This document shows, piece by piece, positions 53,912 to 62,817 of a DNA stretch of 64,000 nucleotides. The stretch is from Halalkalicoccus paucihalophilus (GTDB lineage Archaea; Halobacteriota; Halobacteria; Halobacteriales; Halalkalicoccaceae): contig NZ_LTAZ01000007.1 of assembly GCF_001593955.1 (NCBI RefSeq), positions 62,001-126,000 of the forward strand. Direction: 5' to 3'. A program made the translations under genes and the position numbers. The notes under the pieces are model-generated. The model was not told the DNA's origin. It did no database searches and saw only the letters and a list, made by a program, of their open reading frames with translations. Position 1 is the stretch's first letter. Each line of letters starts with the position of its first letter.

Positions 53912-54837
53912 CAGACCTGCGACAGCATGCGGAACGCATAGCAGACCAGTTCTCCGAACACCTCGATATCGACAGCGACGAGGTCGAGGCCCGACTCGAA
54001 ACACTCGTCAGCGAGTACAAGATCCCCGCGGAGGAAGCACGTCGAAGCGTCACCAATCACTATCTGGACGAGGCAGGGTTGGAGCGCGACGCGCTCGGCG
54101 GTGGATCGAACAGCGAAGTAGAGCTCGCGGGAATCGACGCCGCAGAGCAATGGGTCGATCTGACCGTGAAGGTCGTCGACCTCTGGGAGCCCCGGAGCGA
54201 CTCCATCGCTCAAGTGGGGCTGCTGGGTGATCCATCGGGCACCCTGAAGTTCACCAAGTGGGCGAAGTCGGATCTACCGGAACTCGAAGAAGACGCCGTC
54301 TACCGCCTAGAGAACGTCGTCACCGACGAGTATCAGGGTCAGTTCTCGGTAAAGCTCAACCGGACGACCACGATTACGGAGCTCGACGAGGAGCTCGAAG
54401 TCGGCGACGACGAGACCGAGATCGAAGGCGCGTTCGTGGACATCCAGTCGGGGTCGGGGCTGATCAAGCGCTGCCCCGAAGAGGGCTGTACCCGCGTCCT
54501 CCAGAACGGCCGGTGTTCGGAACACGGCGAGGTCGAAGGCGAGTTCGACCTCCGGATCAAGGGCGTCCTCGACGACGGCCGCGAGGTCCAGGAAGTGATC
54601 TTCGACAAGGAAGCGACCGAAGAGATCGCCGGGATCGGTTTGGACGAAGCCAAACAGATGGCGATGGACGCACTGGACACGACGGTCGTCGCCGACGAGA
54701 TTCGAGGCAAACTGCTCGGGCGGTACTACCGCGTCCGAGGCCCGACGTTCGGCCGGTACGTACTCGCCGACGCGGTCGAGAAACTGGGCGAACCGACGGA
54801 TCCTGAAGAGACGCTGATCAAAGCGAGGTCGATCTGA
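53908..54837 (+). CDS. rpa3: Single-stranded DNA-binding protein RPA (RPA3-type)
   Basis: This 309-residue replication protein A has an N-terminal helical region (1-65), an OB fold at about 75-160 (WVDLTVKVVDLWEPRSDSIAQVGLLGDPSGTLKFTKWA), a zinc finger near 190-208 (CPEEGCTRVLQNGRC-SEH) and a further OB-like domain. Size and the partner gene directly downstream match haloarchaeal rpa3 rather than the larger rpa1. It coats single-stranded DNA in repair and replication. Its stop abuts the next ATG. Confidence 0.9.
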   Translation: MTDLRQHAERIADQFSEHLDIDSDEVEARLETLVSEYKIPAEEARRSVTNHYLDEAGLERDALGGGSNSEVELAGIDAAEQWVDLTVKVVDLWEPRSDSIAQVGLLGDPSGTLKFTKWAKSDLPELEEDAVYRLENVVTDEYQGQFSVKLNRTTTITELDEELEVGDDETEIEGAFVDIQSGSGLIKRCPEEGCTRVLQNGRCSEHGEVEGEFDLRIKGVLDDGREVQEVIFDKEATEEIAGIGLDEAKQMAMDALDTTVVADEIRGKLLGRYYRVRGPTFGRYVLADAVEKLGEPTDPEETLIKARSI

Positions 54838-55443
54838 ATGAGTCAAGCACCCACCCGCGAACTCGCCCAGCGCGTCTTCGCCAGCGAGTTCAACGACGCC
54901 GGCTACACGTTCAAGGAGAGCGACGACGAACGCGCGCCGCTGTACGCGCTGCTCCCGACGGGCGCGCGCGCGAACCGCGTGTTCATCGTCGGCACACTCA
55001 CCGAGAAAAGCGACGTCGGCGAGGACAGCGAGTACTGGCAGGGTCGGATCGTCGACCCCACTGGTACGTTCTTCGTCTACGCCGGCCAGTACCAGCCCGA
55101 GGCGGCGAACTTCCTGCGCGAGGCCGAACCGCCGGCGTACGTCTCGATCGTCGGGAAGCCACGCACTTACGAAACCGACGACGGCGACGTCAACGTCTCG
55201 GTCCGACCGGAATCGATCACCGAGGTCGACGTCGGCACGCGGGATCGTTGGGTCGTCGAAACCGCAGAGCGCACGATCGAACGCATCGAGACGTTCGACG
55301 ACGAGGCCAACGAGTACGCCGCGATGGCCCGCGAGGAGTACGACCTCCCGATCGAGGACTACCGGCGAGACCTACTCTCCGCACTCGAAAGCGTCGAGGA
55401 AGCCGACGACGAATCCGAAGAGAGCGCCGAAACTACGGCGTAA
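54838..55443 (+). CDS. rpap3: RPA-associated protein (COG3390)
   Basis: This 201-residue OB-fold protein begins with REL-AQRVFASEFNDA and contains PLYALLPTGARANRVFIVGTLTEKSD near 36-61 and GRIVDPTGTFFVYAGQYQPEA near 72-92. Haloarchaeal genetic work shows that rpa3 and rpap3 act as a specific pair. The start codon follows the rpa3 stop directly (TGAATG). A helical and acidic tail ends the protein. Confidence 0.9.
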   Translation: MSQAPTRELAQRVFASEFNDAGYTFKESDDERAPLYALLPTGARANRVFIVGTLTEKSDVGEDSEYWQGRIVDPTGTFFVYAGQYQPEAANFLREAEPPAYVSIVGKPRTYETDDGDVNVSVRPESITEVDVGTRDRWVVETAERTIERIETFDDEANEYAAMAREEYDLPIEDYRRDLLSALESVEEADDESEESAETTA

Positions 55444-55501
55444 CGACGTATCGTTTTCGATCGACACTGCCCTGAACGATCGCCAAAATCGAGGCGTCCG
55501 G

Positions 55502-55768
55502 GTGTCACTACCACCCGAACAGGCCGGCTACCAGCCCATGCAACCCGAACCCAACGAGAGGCAAGAACGTATCGATACGACCGACCGTCGGACGTCGCCG
55601 AGTGCCGGATGGCAAGCGGTGTACGCCGCGATGGGTGTCTCACCGAGCGGGGATGTAGAAGACGAAGAGACGGCACCGAAACGTGATCGAATACCCGAAC
55701 GCGAGCAGTCAACCGAGGCGAGCGCGGGCGAAAACCACGCTTCGGTGGACCCATCGCCAGTCGTCTGA
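55502..55768 (+). CDS. Possible acidic low-complexity protein, 88 aa
   Basis: A GTG start at 55502 opens an 88-codon frame rich in Pro, Glu, Ser and Asp with no predicted secondary structure apart from a short GWQAVYAAMGVSP segment near 36-48. Composition is compatible with a haloarchaeal disordered protein. It follows rpap3 by 58 bases and precedes an RHH gene. No family recognised and the start is uncertain, so it could be spurious. Confidence 0.35.
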   Translation: MSLPPEQAGYQPMQPEPNERQERIDTTDRRTSPSAGWQAVYAAMGVSPSGDVEDEETAPKRDRIPEREQSTEASAGENHASVDPSPVV

Positions 55769-55806
55769 CGAACGCTTAAGTGTTTTACGAGCGAAGTGAG
55801 GGGAGA

Positions 55807-56217
55807 ATGGGCAACAAGAACAAAACGATCTCGTTTCGCGTCAACGAGGACGTCTTCGAGACGTTACGGGAGATCGCAGAGGAACGTGACATCTCGCTTT
55901 CGGCTGTGTTTCGCGACTACGTCGACACGTTGGTTGCCCACGACGGTCAGGTGCGGGTCGTTCCCGAAGGCGAAGCGACTGGAGAGGACACCGAGGAGTT
56001 CCCACCGAAGGTGGAGGTACCAAAGAGCTTCGTCCGCGAGCACGAGCGCCTCGAACTCGAGGCTGAACACCTCCGCGACCAACTCGACGAGCACAAACGC
56101 TACATCACGCAGTTACGCCAACGGCTCGACGAGGGCGAGGAGATCGAGGAGGTCGTCCACCTCGAGGAACTCGACCGCGAGAACGGGAAAGCCGAGGACC
56201 CCTACAGGCTGGGTTAG
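55807..56217 (+). CDS. Ribbon-helix-helix protein with C-terminal coiled coil
   Basis: This 136-residue protein has an RHH DNA-binding domain at residues 5-40 (KTISFRVNEDVFETLREIAEERDISLSAVFRDYVDTL), a linker, then a coiled coil at about 78-125 (REHERLELEAEHLRDQLDEHKRYITQLRQRL) for oligomerisation. It is a likely transcription or DNA-organising factor. Its stop overlaps that of the next, convergent gene in TTAG. An upstream in-frame start at 55780 is unlikely. Confidence 0.85.
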   Translation: MGNKNKTISFRVNEDVFETLREIAEERDISLSAVFRDYVDTLVAHDGQVRVVPEGEATGEDTEEFPPKVEVPKSFVREHERLELEAEHLRDQLDEHKRYITQLRQRLDEGEEIEEVVHLEELDRENGKAEDPYRLG

Positions 56218-56669
56218 CCCGAGAGTTCGCGTTTCTTCTCGCTTGCCACCCGCTCGGCCTCGTCGTTCCCGTCGACGCCCGCGAGCGCCTCGATCGCCTC
56301 GAGCGTTCTGACCGAATCGTCGAGAAACGAGAGGACGTCGCCGGGATACGCATAGACCATGTAGTCGTCGCTCATCACGTCGACGATCGCCTCGGGACCG
56401 AGGCCGCCGGCTCGAAGTTCGAGGAGGTAGCGCATGAACTTGCGTTCGGGATGCCCACAGTAGGGGTTGGTGTCACAGCCACAGTCGAGGAAGTCCTGTG
56501 CGAATTCCAGGACACGCTCGCGGGAGGCCTCATCGAGTTTCTCCAAGCCCTCCCCCTGAAAGAGCAAGTCGAGCGTCGCTCCCTTGAACGCCCCCTTCGG
56601 GATCGAGGTCTCGAGTTGGGAGACGAGTTGGCGGTGGTTCTTGACGTAGATCTTGTCCGTGATCGCCAC
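56214..56669 (-). CDS. Conserved archaeal hypothetical protein (DUF5806-like)
   Basis: This 151-residue helical protein has KNHRQLVSQLETSIPKGAFKGATLDLLF near 10-37 and a CGCDTNPYCGHPE cysteine/histidine cluster near 63-75 that could bind zinc. An EAIVDVMSDDYMVYAYPGD segment follows. It resembles a haloarchaeal family I know as DUF5806, from memory. Function unknown. The ATG is followed by the conserved ITDKIYVKNH. Confidence 0.75.
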   Translation of the reverse strand: MAITDKIYVKNHRQLVSQLETSIPKGAFKGATLDLLFQGEGLEKLDEASRERVLEFAQDFLDCGCDTNPYCGHPERKFMRYLLELRAGGLGPEAIVDVMSDDYMVYAYPGDVLSFLDDSVRTLEAIEALAGVDGNDEAERVASEKKRELSG

Positions 56670-56872
56670 GATGGAAGGCTCTACGGGCCGCGATCACAAA
56701 AGCGCCCGGTCCTATTCGAGGGTGACGTCCCGTATCTCGCTTCAGACGGTACTCCCTGCTACAGTGACGCCCATTGAAACGAGCAGGGTATCCTACTAAC
56801 CAGTGATAGCACACCCCACGTCCTCGAAGAGTCGTAACGTATTTCAGCCACAGGGCGAGTAGGAGTGGGTGT

Positions 56873-56946
56873 GTCCGGGTTGGGGTAGTGGACTATCCTT
56901 CAGCCTTGTGGAGGCTGAGACGCGGGTTCAATTCTCGCACCTGGAC
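56873..56946 (+). tRNA. tRNA-His (anticodon GTG)
   Basis: A full cloverleaf folds with the acceptor TCCGGGT/ACCTGGA, anticodon stem CAGCC/GGCTG with loop TTGTGGA (anticodon GTG), and T-arm GCGGG-TTCAATT-CTCGC. The base before the acceptor is G (56873), opposite C73 (56946), the G-1:C73 pair that marks tRNA-His. CCA is not encoded. A TATA-like ACGTATTTC lies about 30 bases upstream. No intron. Confidence 0.93.
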
Positions 56947-57097
56947 CTCTTTCGAACGATAGCTCACGAGCGGGTGCTCTCGCCGGAAACCCCCCTCTCG
57001 AACGCTGAAGAGGCAGTAAGCTCCGTTCGACTCTACCCGGTACCCGGATCTAGAACAGCGGCGCTTTCGGCGGCCGACGTGGTCTGTAAAAACGGCG

Positions 57098-57226
57098 TTA
57101 CTCCGAGGGGTCGTTACCGCGCTGGAACAGGTAGGTCATCTCCCACAGCGCCGACTCGAAATCGTTCTCGTCGCAGGCGCTTTCGAGCTGTCGGTACAGC
57201 GAGTCGGAGACGGTGATCTCTGGCAT
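57098..57226 (-). CDS. Small haloarchaeal protein, 42 aa
   Basis: The minus-strand frame from ATG 57226 encodes 42 residues: a beta-strand-like start (MPEITVSDSLYRQLE), then a helix with SALWEMTYLFQRGND. The strand-plus-helix pattern resembles short haloarchaeal RHH-like or antitoxin-like proteins. It has GC-rich third positions throughout. It is between tRNA-His and hsp20. No partner gene is evident. Confidence 0.6.
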   Translation of the reverse strand: MPEITVSDSLYRQLESACDENDFESALWEMTYLFQRGNDPSE

Positions 57227-57316
57227 CACCGATCAGTACAACTGCTTGCCATAAGAAGCTACTGCGATTCGAAATCGAGTAAATTTTCGTTCAGGTGTTA
57301 GCACATTTCTCGTAAA

Positions 57317-57326
57317 TTTTATATAG
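57317..57326 (+). promoter_or_regulatory. TATA box of hsp20
   Basis: TTTTATATAG, preceded by CGTAAA as a BRE-like element, is centred about 33 bases before the ATG at 57355, so the leader would be a few bases. The flanking 60 bases are AT-rich, in keeping with a strong inducible promoter. Confidence 0.65.
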
Positions 57327-57354
57327 AATTGTAAACAATATACTACCGATCATT

Positions 57355-57774
57355 ATGGCAATGCGACGCTACCCCTTCGAGGAGATGGATCGAATGTTCG
57401 AACAGATGCGCCGTTCGATGTGGGACGGCTGGGCCGACCGGCCAGCGCTCCCGGACGGCAACGTCGGGATCAACCTGAGTCTCGACACCGACGACGAGGG
57501 CTACGTCGTACTGGCGGACATGCCGGGCTTCGAGAAGGAGGAGATCGACCTCCGATTCGACGACGGGGTCCTGTCAGTCGAGGCGTCCCACGAGAGACGC
57601 GAAGACGACGCGACTACCGCTCGGCGGCACACTCGCCACGTCCACGAACGGCTCCACGTCGGCGACGTGATCGACGAGGAGATCAGCGCGACCTACCGAA
57701 ACGGCGTTCTCGAAGTTCGGCTCCCGACTCGCGAGGAGGTCTCGGACGACGGATCGCGTATCGACATCGACTGA
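57355..57774 (+). CDS. Hsp20/alpha-crystallin small heat shock protein
   Basis: This 139-residue small heat shock protein has a short Met/Arg/Phe-rich N-terminus (MRRYPFEEMDRMFEQMRRSMWDGW), the alpha-crystallin domain (about 38-128) with ADMPGFEKEEIDLRF and A-x-x-x-NGVLEVRLP, and a brief acidic tail. These ATP-independent chaperones hold unfolding proteins. The typical C-terminal I-x-I motif may be IDI near the end. Either Met1 or Met3 could start translation. Confidence 0.93.
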   Translation: MAMRRYPFEEMDRMFEQMRRSMWDGWADRPALPDGNVGINLSLDTDDEGYVVLADMPGFEKEEIDLRFDDGVLSVEASHERREDDATTARRHTRHVHERLHVGDVIDEEISATYRNGVLEVRLPTREEVSDDGSRIDID

Positions 57775-57788
57775 CGAATTTTTCGACG

Positions 57789-59015
57789 CTATCGATCCCA
57801 GCGCTGATCGGAGCTACGGTTCCGTGGCGGTGGTGAGCGGTCGGAATCGGGATCGGGTTCGTCGGCCGCCCGTTTTGCGGCCTCGATCGAGCCGCTCGAT
57901 TGGATGATATCGAGCGCGGTCATCAGGTCCGTGCGGGAGATCAACCCGACGAGTTCGTCGTTTTCGACGACGAGCAGGCGTCCGATTCGGCGCTGTTGCA
58001 TCCGGTTGAGGGCCTCCATCGCCTCGGCGTCGGGCTCGATCGTCTCCAGTTCGGTGGTCATCACGTCCGCGACGGTGAAGGCGTCCCGCTCGACGGCGTC
58101 GACCCCACGGGCGTCCGAGAGGGTGACGATCCCGACGAGCCGACCGTTCTCCATCACGGGGTAGCCGGTGTGGCGCTCCGAGAACATCCGTTCTAAGAGG
58201 TCGGCAACCGAGGTGTCGGGCGAAACGCTGTCGACCTCCTCGCCGGGAGTCATGATATCGTCGACGTGAACCCCCTCGAAGGCGGCGTTCAACACGGTCT
58301 GCTGGGCCTCGCCCGAGGCACCGATGTAGATGAAAAAGGCGATCCCGATGAGGATGATGTTGAGTTGGAGCAGGCCGAACAGTCCCATGAGCAGCGCGAA
58401 GAGCTTTCCCACCTCGGCGGCGATCTGGGTCGCCCGCGCGAAGGGGCGGTTTCTCGCGAGGAGCGCCCGCAGGACGCGCCCGCCGTCCATCGGGAACGCC
58501 GGGAGCATGTTGAAGCCCGCGAGCGCGATATTGAGCAGTGCCAGGTAGGCCAGAACGAACACGACGCCGTCGAGTCCCGACGGGACGACGAACAGCAGGA
58601 GATACGAGCCGACCCCGACGAAAACGCTGACGATGGGGCCCGCGATGGCGATGAGAAGCTCCTGTTTCCAGTCTTCGGGCTGGTCGCTGAGTTGGGCCAA
58701 GCCGCCGAAGATCCACAGCGTGATCGAATCGATCGGGAAGCCGTAGCGGATCGCCACGAGCGAGTGGCCCAGTTCGTGAAGGATGACGCCCGCGAACAGC
58801 CCGATGGCCGCAGCGAGTCCGAGGGCCCACGGCCGGTAGCCAGTCGTGAGGTCCGCAGCGTCGAGCCCGGTTCCAAAGACGGCGTTCAACGGTCCCACGA
58901 GCAGTTCGATCTGCGCGCCGATCAGCCACGCGAAGATCGGGAGGATCAGCAGAAAAGAGACGTCTAGCTTGATCGGAATTCCGAAAAGCGAGCCGATCCG
59001 GAAACTCTTGAACAT
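57789..59015 (-). CDS. Site-2 protease family metalloprotease with CBS pair
   Basis: This 408-residue intramembrane zinc protease (M50) has catalytic H80-E-L-G-H84 in a transmembrane helix, a second metal site NMLPAFPMDGGRVL near 174-187, and about six helices within residues 10-240. Two CBS domains (about 250-375) face the cytoplasm and may sense adenine nucleotides. A Pro/Ser/Asp/Arg-rich tail ends the protein. Substrate unknown; relatives cleave membrane-tethered regulators. Confidence 0.92.
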   Translation of the reverse strand: MFKSFRIGSLFGIPIKLDVSFLLILPIFAWLIGAQIELLVGPLNAVFGTGLDAADLTTGYRPWALGLAAAIGLFAGVILHELGHSLVAIRYGFPIDSITLWIFGGLAQLSDQPEDWKQELLIAIAGPIVSVFVGVGSYLLLFVVPSGLDGVVFVLAYLALLNIALAGFNMLPAFPMDGGRVLRALLARNRPFARATQIAAEVGKLFALLMGLFGLLQLNIILIGIAFFIYIGASGEAQQTVLNAAFEGVHVDDIMTPGEEVDSVSPDTSVADLLERMFSERHTGYPVMENGRLVGIVTLSDARGVDAVERDAFTVADVMTTELETIEPDAEAMEALNRMQQRRIGRLLVVENDELVGLISRTDLMTALDIIQSSGSIEAAKRAADEPDPDSDRSPPPRNRSSDQRWDR

Positions 59016-59067
59016 TACCGGGAGATTGGGGAAGCAGACGTATAAAAGACGCCACGAGTCACGGCGA

Positions 59068-59973
59068 TCAGCGGTCCCATAGCCGGCTTGCTAGCCTACC
59101 GAGAACCGACGCATCGGGCCGACGACGCGCCACGATCACGGTCCGATCCGAGCGTCGGCCGACCGCCTGCGGGACCGATCCGACCACTCGGCGGCGAATC
59201 AACCCGCGCCGGGTCGCCCCGAACACGACGAGATCGCAATCCTCGGCGGCCTCGACGATGGCGTCGGCCACATCGGGCACCTCCCGGAGTTCGGCTTCGG
59301 TCGGAACCGACAGCAGGTCGGTCGCCTCCGCGAGGTGCTCGCGGGCGGTCTCGCGTTCGGCCTCGTCGGCGTTCGGGGCGACCACCGAGAGCACGGCCAC
59401 CGTCGCGTCGTTCGCGCCGGCGACCGCCTCCGCGACGCTCGCCGCAAGCGGGAGGTGTGGGCCGCCCGCGACCGGCAACAGCACCCGATCGACCCCGTCG
59501 GCGGTCGGCCCGATCCGCTCGACGAGCACGTCACAACCGCTACGGCGAAGGAGGTCGTCGATGGTCGATCCGAGGACGATCCCGTCCCTACGGGACCGGC
59601 CGTGCCAGCCGACCAACAGCGCGTCGGCGTCGAGGTCCGCGGCTGCAGACCGGATCGCACTGGCCACGTCGGTCCCGACGACCACACGACCGTCGACGGG
59701 GACGGTGCCGTCGGCGACCGAAAGCGCCCGATCGAGGATCTCGCGGCGGTCGCCCGCGAACTCGGTCCTGATGGTCTCGTCCGAGAAGACCGAAAACGGC
59801 GAGTCGCGGGGTTTGTGGACGGCGGTGATGATCATCACCTCGCCCTTGTTGGCCCGTGCGATGTCGACGGCCGTCCGAACCAGTTGCTCGGCGTAGCTCG
59901 GATCGCCGACGGCGACGACCAGTCTGTACCCGTCGTTCGCCGTCGCGTCGCCCGACGCTGCACCGGTTCCCAT
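59068..59973 (-). CDS. Tandem universal stress protein (UspA)
   Basis: This 301-residue protein contains two UspA domains. The first (about 12-145) has LVVAVGDPSYAEQLVRTAVDIA and a G-x2-G-x9-G-(S/T) ATP loop (GWHGRSRRDGIVLGSTI near 122-138). The second (about 160-285) has VLLPVAGGPHLPLAASVAEA and GATRRGLIRRRVVGSVPQAV. The first loop keeps the ATP-binding pattern; in the second the glycines differ. Likely a stress-linked nucleotide-binding protein. The site-2 protease gene lies downstream on the same strand. Confidence 0.9.
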   Translation of the reverse strand: MGTGAASGDATANDGYRLVVAVGDPSYAEQLVRTAVDIARANKGEVMIITAVHKPRDSPFSVFSDETIRTEFAGDRREILDRALSVADGTVPVDGRVVVGTDVASAIRSAAADLDADALLVGWHGRSRRDGIVLGSTIDDLLRRSGCDVLVERIGPTADGVDRVLLPVAGGPHLPLAASVAEAVAGANDATVAVLSVVAPNADEAERETAREHLAEATDLLSVPTEAELREVPDVADAIVEAAEDCDLVVFGATRRGLIRRRVVGSVPQAVGRRSDRTVIVARRRPDASVLGRLASRLWDR

Positions 59974-60157
59974 GAGTGATGTTCGCTAGCAGTAGTAAAA
60001 AGCGTTCAGTCGCCGTCCCACGCGGCGGACGTTGACCTCGACAGCCAGTGGGCTCGACGCAGCGGCGGGTTTCTACTCGCGACGCTCGGGCTGTTGCTCG
60101 CGCTGTGAGCGCCCGGAGAGTGACAGGCACAAATACCTCCCGCTCGTAGGGCAGCCA

Positions 60158-62209
60158 GTGTCAACGCAGCGCCAGCGGGTCGGGACGCTCTTTCTCCACG
60201 GGACCGGCGACGACTACCTCGCCGTGCCCATCAGGGACGACGAGCGGCTGTTCCAGGCCGTCCTCGAACTGAAGGAGACGAAGGCGGGCCCCCGACCCGG
60301 GAAGTTCCGCATCAAGCGCGACTCGACCCAGGAGCCACGCAGCCCCGAGGAGTTCGTCGAGTTCGCCCGCGGGGCCGACCGAATCAGGATCTCCGAACAG
60401 ACCTCACGGGAGGGACGCGACGAACTCCGCGAGATGCTTGCGGGCTACCAGCTCGATGCGCGTGTCGTCAGGACCTGTCGACTATGTGCGGCGGCGGGAC
60501 GGTACTCGCCGATAACGGAGGAAACGGCGATCGAAACGGGCCGGGAACAGATCTGTCCGGACTGTGCGTTCATCGAACTCGAACGCGAACTCTCGTACGC
60601 GGGCGGCGTGACGGGCGCGGCCGAAGACAGGCTAAAGGATCTGTTGCTGGAAGTTCAGGACTTGGAACGGATCACGAACCTCCTGCAGGGTCAGCTCGAT
60701 CCCGACCTCACGAAGTTCGACGAGATCAGCGCGACGACCGACGAGGTCGATCCCGTCCCCGTCTCCTCGCTCGATCTGCACCCGGAACTACAGGGCCTGC
60801 TGGAGGGACGGTTCGACGACCTGCTGCCGGTCCAGAGCCTCGCCGTCGAAAACGGACTGTTCGAGGAACAAGACCAGCTCGTCGTCTCGGCGACGGCGAC
60901 GGGGAAAACCCTCGTGGGGGAGATGGCCGGGATCGACCGTGTGCTCAAGGGAGAAGGCAAGATGCTCTTTCTCGTACCCCTCGTGGCGCTCGCGAACCAA
61001 AAACACGAGGACTTTCGCGACGAGTACGGCGATCTGGTCGACGTCACCCTGCGCGTGGGCGCGAGCCGGGTCAGGGACGACGGCAACCGCTTCGATCCCG
61101 GTGCGGACGTGATCGTCGGCACCTACGAGGGGATCGACCACGCGCTGCGGACGGGGCGGGATCTCGGCGACATCGGCACGGTCGTCATCGACGAGGTCCA
61201 CACCCTGAAGGAAGACGAGCGGGGCCATCGCCTCGACGGGCTGATCGCCCGGCTGAAGGACTACTGCGAGCAGCGCTCACAGTCGCGACAACGCTACGGC
61301 GGTGCACAGTGGATCTACCTCTCGGCGACCGTCGGCAACCCCGAGTGGCTCGCCCAGAAGCTCGAGGCGCGGCTCATCGAGTTCGAGGAACGGCCCATCC
61401 CGATCGAGCGCCACCTCACCTTCGCCGACGGCGCAGAGAAACCGCGCATCGAAAACAGGCTCGTCAAGCGGGAGTTCGACCGGGAGTCCTCGAAGGGGTA
61501 TCAGGGTCAGACCATCATCTTCACCAACTCCCGGCGGCGGTGTCACGAGATCAGTCGAAAGATCGAGTACAACGCCGCGCCGTACCACGCGGGGCTGGAT
61601 TACGGCCGGCGCAAGAAGGTCGAGCGGATGTTCGCAGACCAAGAACTCTCGGCGGTCGTGACGACGGCGGCGCTCGCGGCGGGCGTCGACTTCCCTGCCT
61701 CGCAGGTGATCTTCGACTCGCTGGCGATGGGCATCGAGTGGCTCTCGGTCCAGGAGTTCCACCAGATGCTCGGGCGGGCGGGCCGTCCCGACTATCACGA
61801 TCGGGGGACGGTCTACCTGCTCGTCGAACCCGACTGTGCGTACCACAACAGCATGGAGGGTACCGAGGACGAGGTCGCCTTCACCCTGCTGAAAGACGAA
61901 ATGGAGCCCGTGCGCACGCACTACGACGAGTCGGCGGCGATCGAGGAGACGCTCGCGAACGTGACCGTCGGGGGTAAACGCGCAAAAACGCTCAACGACC
62001 GCATGATCGGCGAGATTCCGACCACTCACGCCATCGGCAAACTCCTAGAATACAAGTTCATCGACGGCCTCTCCCCGACACCGCTCGGGCGGGCCATCAC
62101 CCGACACTTCCTCGCGCCCGACGAGGCGTTCAAGATCCTCGACGGGATCCGAAAGGGCGAGGACCCCCTCGACATCGTCGCTGAGATGGAACTGTACGAC
62201 GAAGACTGA
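60158..62209 (+). CDS. DEVH-box (Ski2-like) helicase with N-terminal DUF5814 and zinc finger
   Basis: This superfamily 2 helicase has 683 residues from GTG 60158. The N-terminal region (1-110) matches the DUF5814 type, and CRLC...CPDC near 109-138 forms a zinc finger. Helicase motifs: I SATATGKT with K250, II DEVH, III LSATV, VI MLGRAGRPD. The C-terminal part includes DRMIGEIPTTHAIGKLL. The GTG has AAATACC about 28 bases upstream; the ATG at 60032 would add Arg/Cys-rich sequence and is rejected. A DNA or RNA unwinding role is expected. Confidence 0.9.
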   Translation: MSTQRQRVGTLFLHGTGDDYLAVPIRDDERLFQAVLELKETKAGPRPGKFRIKRDSTQEPRSPEEFVEFARGADRIRISEQTSREGRDELREMLAGYQLDARVVRTCRLCAAAGRYSPITEETAIETGREQICPDCAFIELERELSYAGGVTGAAEDRLKDLLLEVQDLERITNLLQGQLDPDLTKFDEISATTDEVDPVPVSSLDLHPELQGLLEGRFDDLLPVQSLAVENGLFEEQDQLVVSATATGKTLVGEMAGIDRVLKGEGKMLFLVPLVALANQKHEDFRDEYGDLVDVTLRVGASRVRDDGNRFDPGADVIVGTYEGIDHALRTGRDLGDIGTVVIDEVHTLKEDERGHRLDGLIARLKDYCEQRSQSRQRYGGAQWIYLSATVGNPEWLAQKLEARLIEFEERPIPIERHLTFADGAEKPRIENRLVKREFDRESSKGYQGQTIIFTNSRRRCHEISRKIEYNAAPYHAGLDYGRRKKVERMFADQELSAVVTTAALAAGVDFPASQVIFDSLAMGIEWLSVQEFHQMLGRAGRPDYHDRGTVYLLVEPDCAYHNSMEGTEDEVAFTLLKDEMEPVRTHYDESAAIEETLANVTVGGKRAKTLNDRMIGEIPTTHAIGKLLEYKFIDGLSPTPLGRAITRHFLAPDEAFKILDGIRKGEDPLDIVAEMELYDED

Positions 62210-62407
62210 CCGGACCAGGGTTCAAGTCAGGTCACTCGGGTCGGTCGGTTCGCCGTTCGGTCCATCGGTCTTCGGCGACGAACCACGAGACGACGAGCGC
62301 AAGGGGGCGCATCCTCTCGGGACGTGGCAGGCGAATGATGTCGGTATGGGATAAATAGGTGCTCTAGCCACCGCATGACACCGGTCGACCGATGCGCCGT
62401 CGGAGGA

Positions 62408-62677
62408 TCAAACGAGCGCGAGGAGGGGTGTAAAGGCGATGTTCAGATAGGCGAGCAGTATCACGAGCAGCGCGCCCGGAACACCGCCGATCGCGACGAT
62501 CAGGAGAACGATCGGCGTGATCTCGACGCCGAATCCGAACACCGACGCGAGGATCAGAGCGACGAGACCGACGACCGCGTTAACGATGAACGGGCGAACG
62601 GTGTGGATCACGCGGTACGAACCAAGCAGGAGGACGATAACCGCGATCAGGATCGCGATTTCGAGACCGGTAACCAT
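62408..62677 (-). CDS. BofA-like small membrane protein
   Basis: This 89-residue protein has three hydrophobic helices and the segment RPFIVNAVVGLVALILAS (about 28-45), which matches the SigK/BofA family core. In Bacillus, BofA inhibits a site-2 protease; in archaea the role is unknown. A site-2 protease gene lies 3.4 kb away, which may be coincidence. The start is ATG 62677; a GTG at 62692 is less likely. Confidence 0.8.
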   Translation of the reverse strand: MVTGLEIAILIAVIVLLLGSYRVIHTVRPFIVNAVVGLVALILASVFGFGVEITPIVLLIVAIGGVPGALLVILLAYLNIAFTPLLALV

Positions 62678-62704
62678 ACCGGCGATAGACACGCGGCCGG
62701 TAAG

Positions 62705-62721
62705 AACGAAACGTTTTCGTT
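62705..62721. promoter_or_regulatory. Inverted repeat AACGAAA-CGT-TTTCGTT
   Basis: Perfect 7-base arms with a 3-base spacer lie between the bofA-like gene (minus) and tRNA-Pro (plus), 28 bases from the first and 24 bases from the second. It covers the expected TATA region of both promoters. Confidence 0.4.
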
Positions 62722-62744
62722 ATCGGCGGGAAAACAAGGGGTAC

Positions 62745-62817
62745 GGGACCGTGGGGTAGCTTGGTATCCTTGCGGCCTTGGGTGCCGTTGACCCCGGTTC
62801 AAATCCGGGCGGTCCCA
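62745..62817 (+). tRNA. tRNA-Pro (anticodon TGG)
   Basis: A 73-base cloverleaf folds with acceptor GGGACCG/CGGTCCC plus A73, anticodon stem GCGGC/GCCGT with loop CTTGGGT (anticodon TGG), and T-arm CCCGG-TTCAAAT-CCGGG. It has no intron and CCA is not encoded. No integrase gene or repeated tRNA 3' end is seen near it. Confidence 0.93.

Noticed and set aside
62232-62312. 26-codon minus-strand frame downstream of the DEVH helicase
   Set aside because: A GATAAATA element and GAGAGG lie upstream, but the peptide (WTERRTDRPE end) has no supporting features; evidence is too thin.
62745-62817. tRNA-Pro as an integration (att) site
   Set aside because: No integrase gene and no second copy of the tRNA 3' end in the window.
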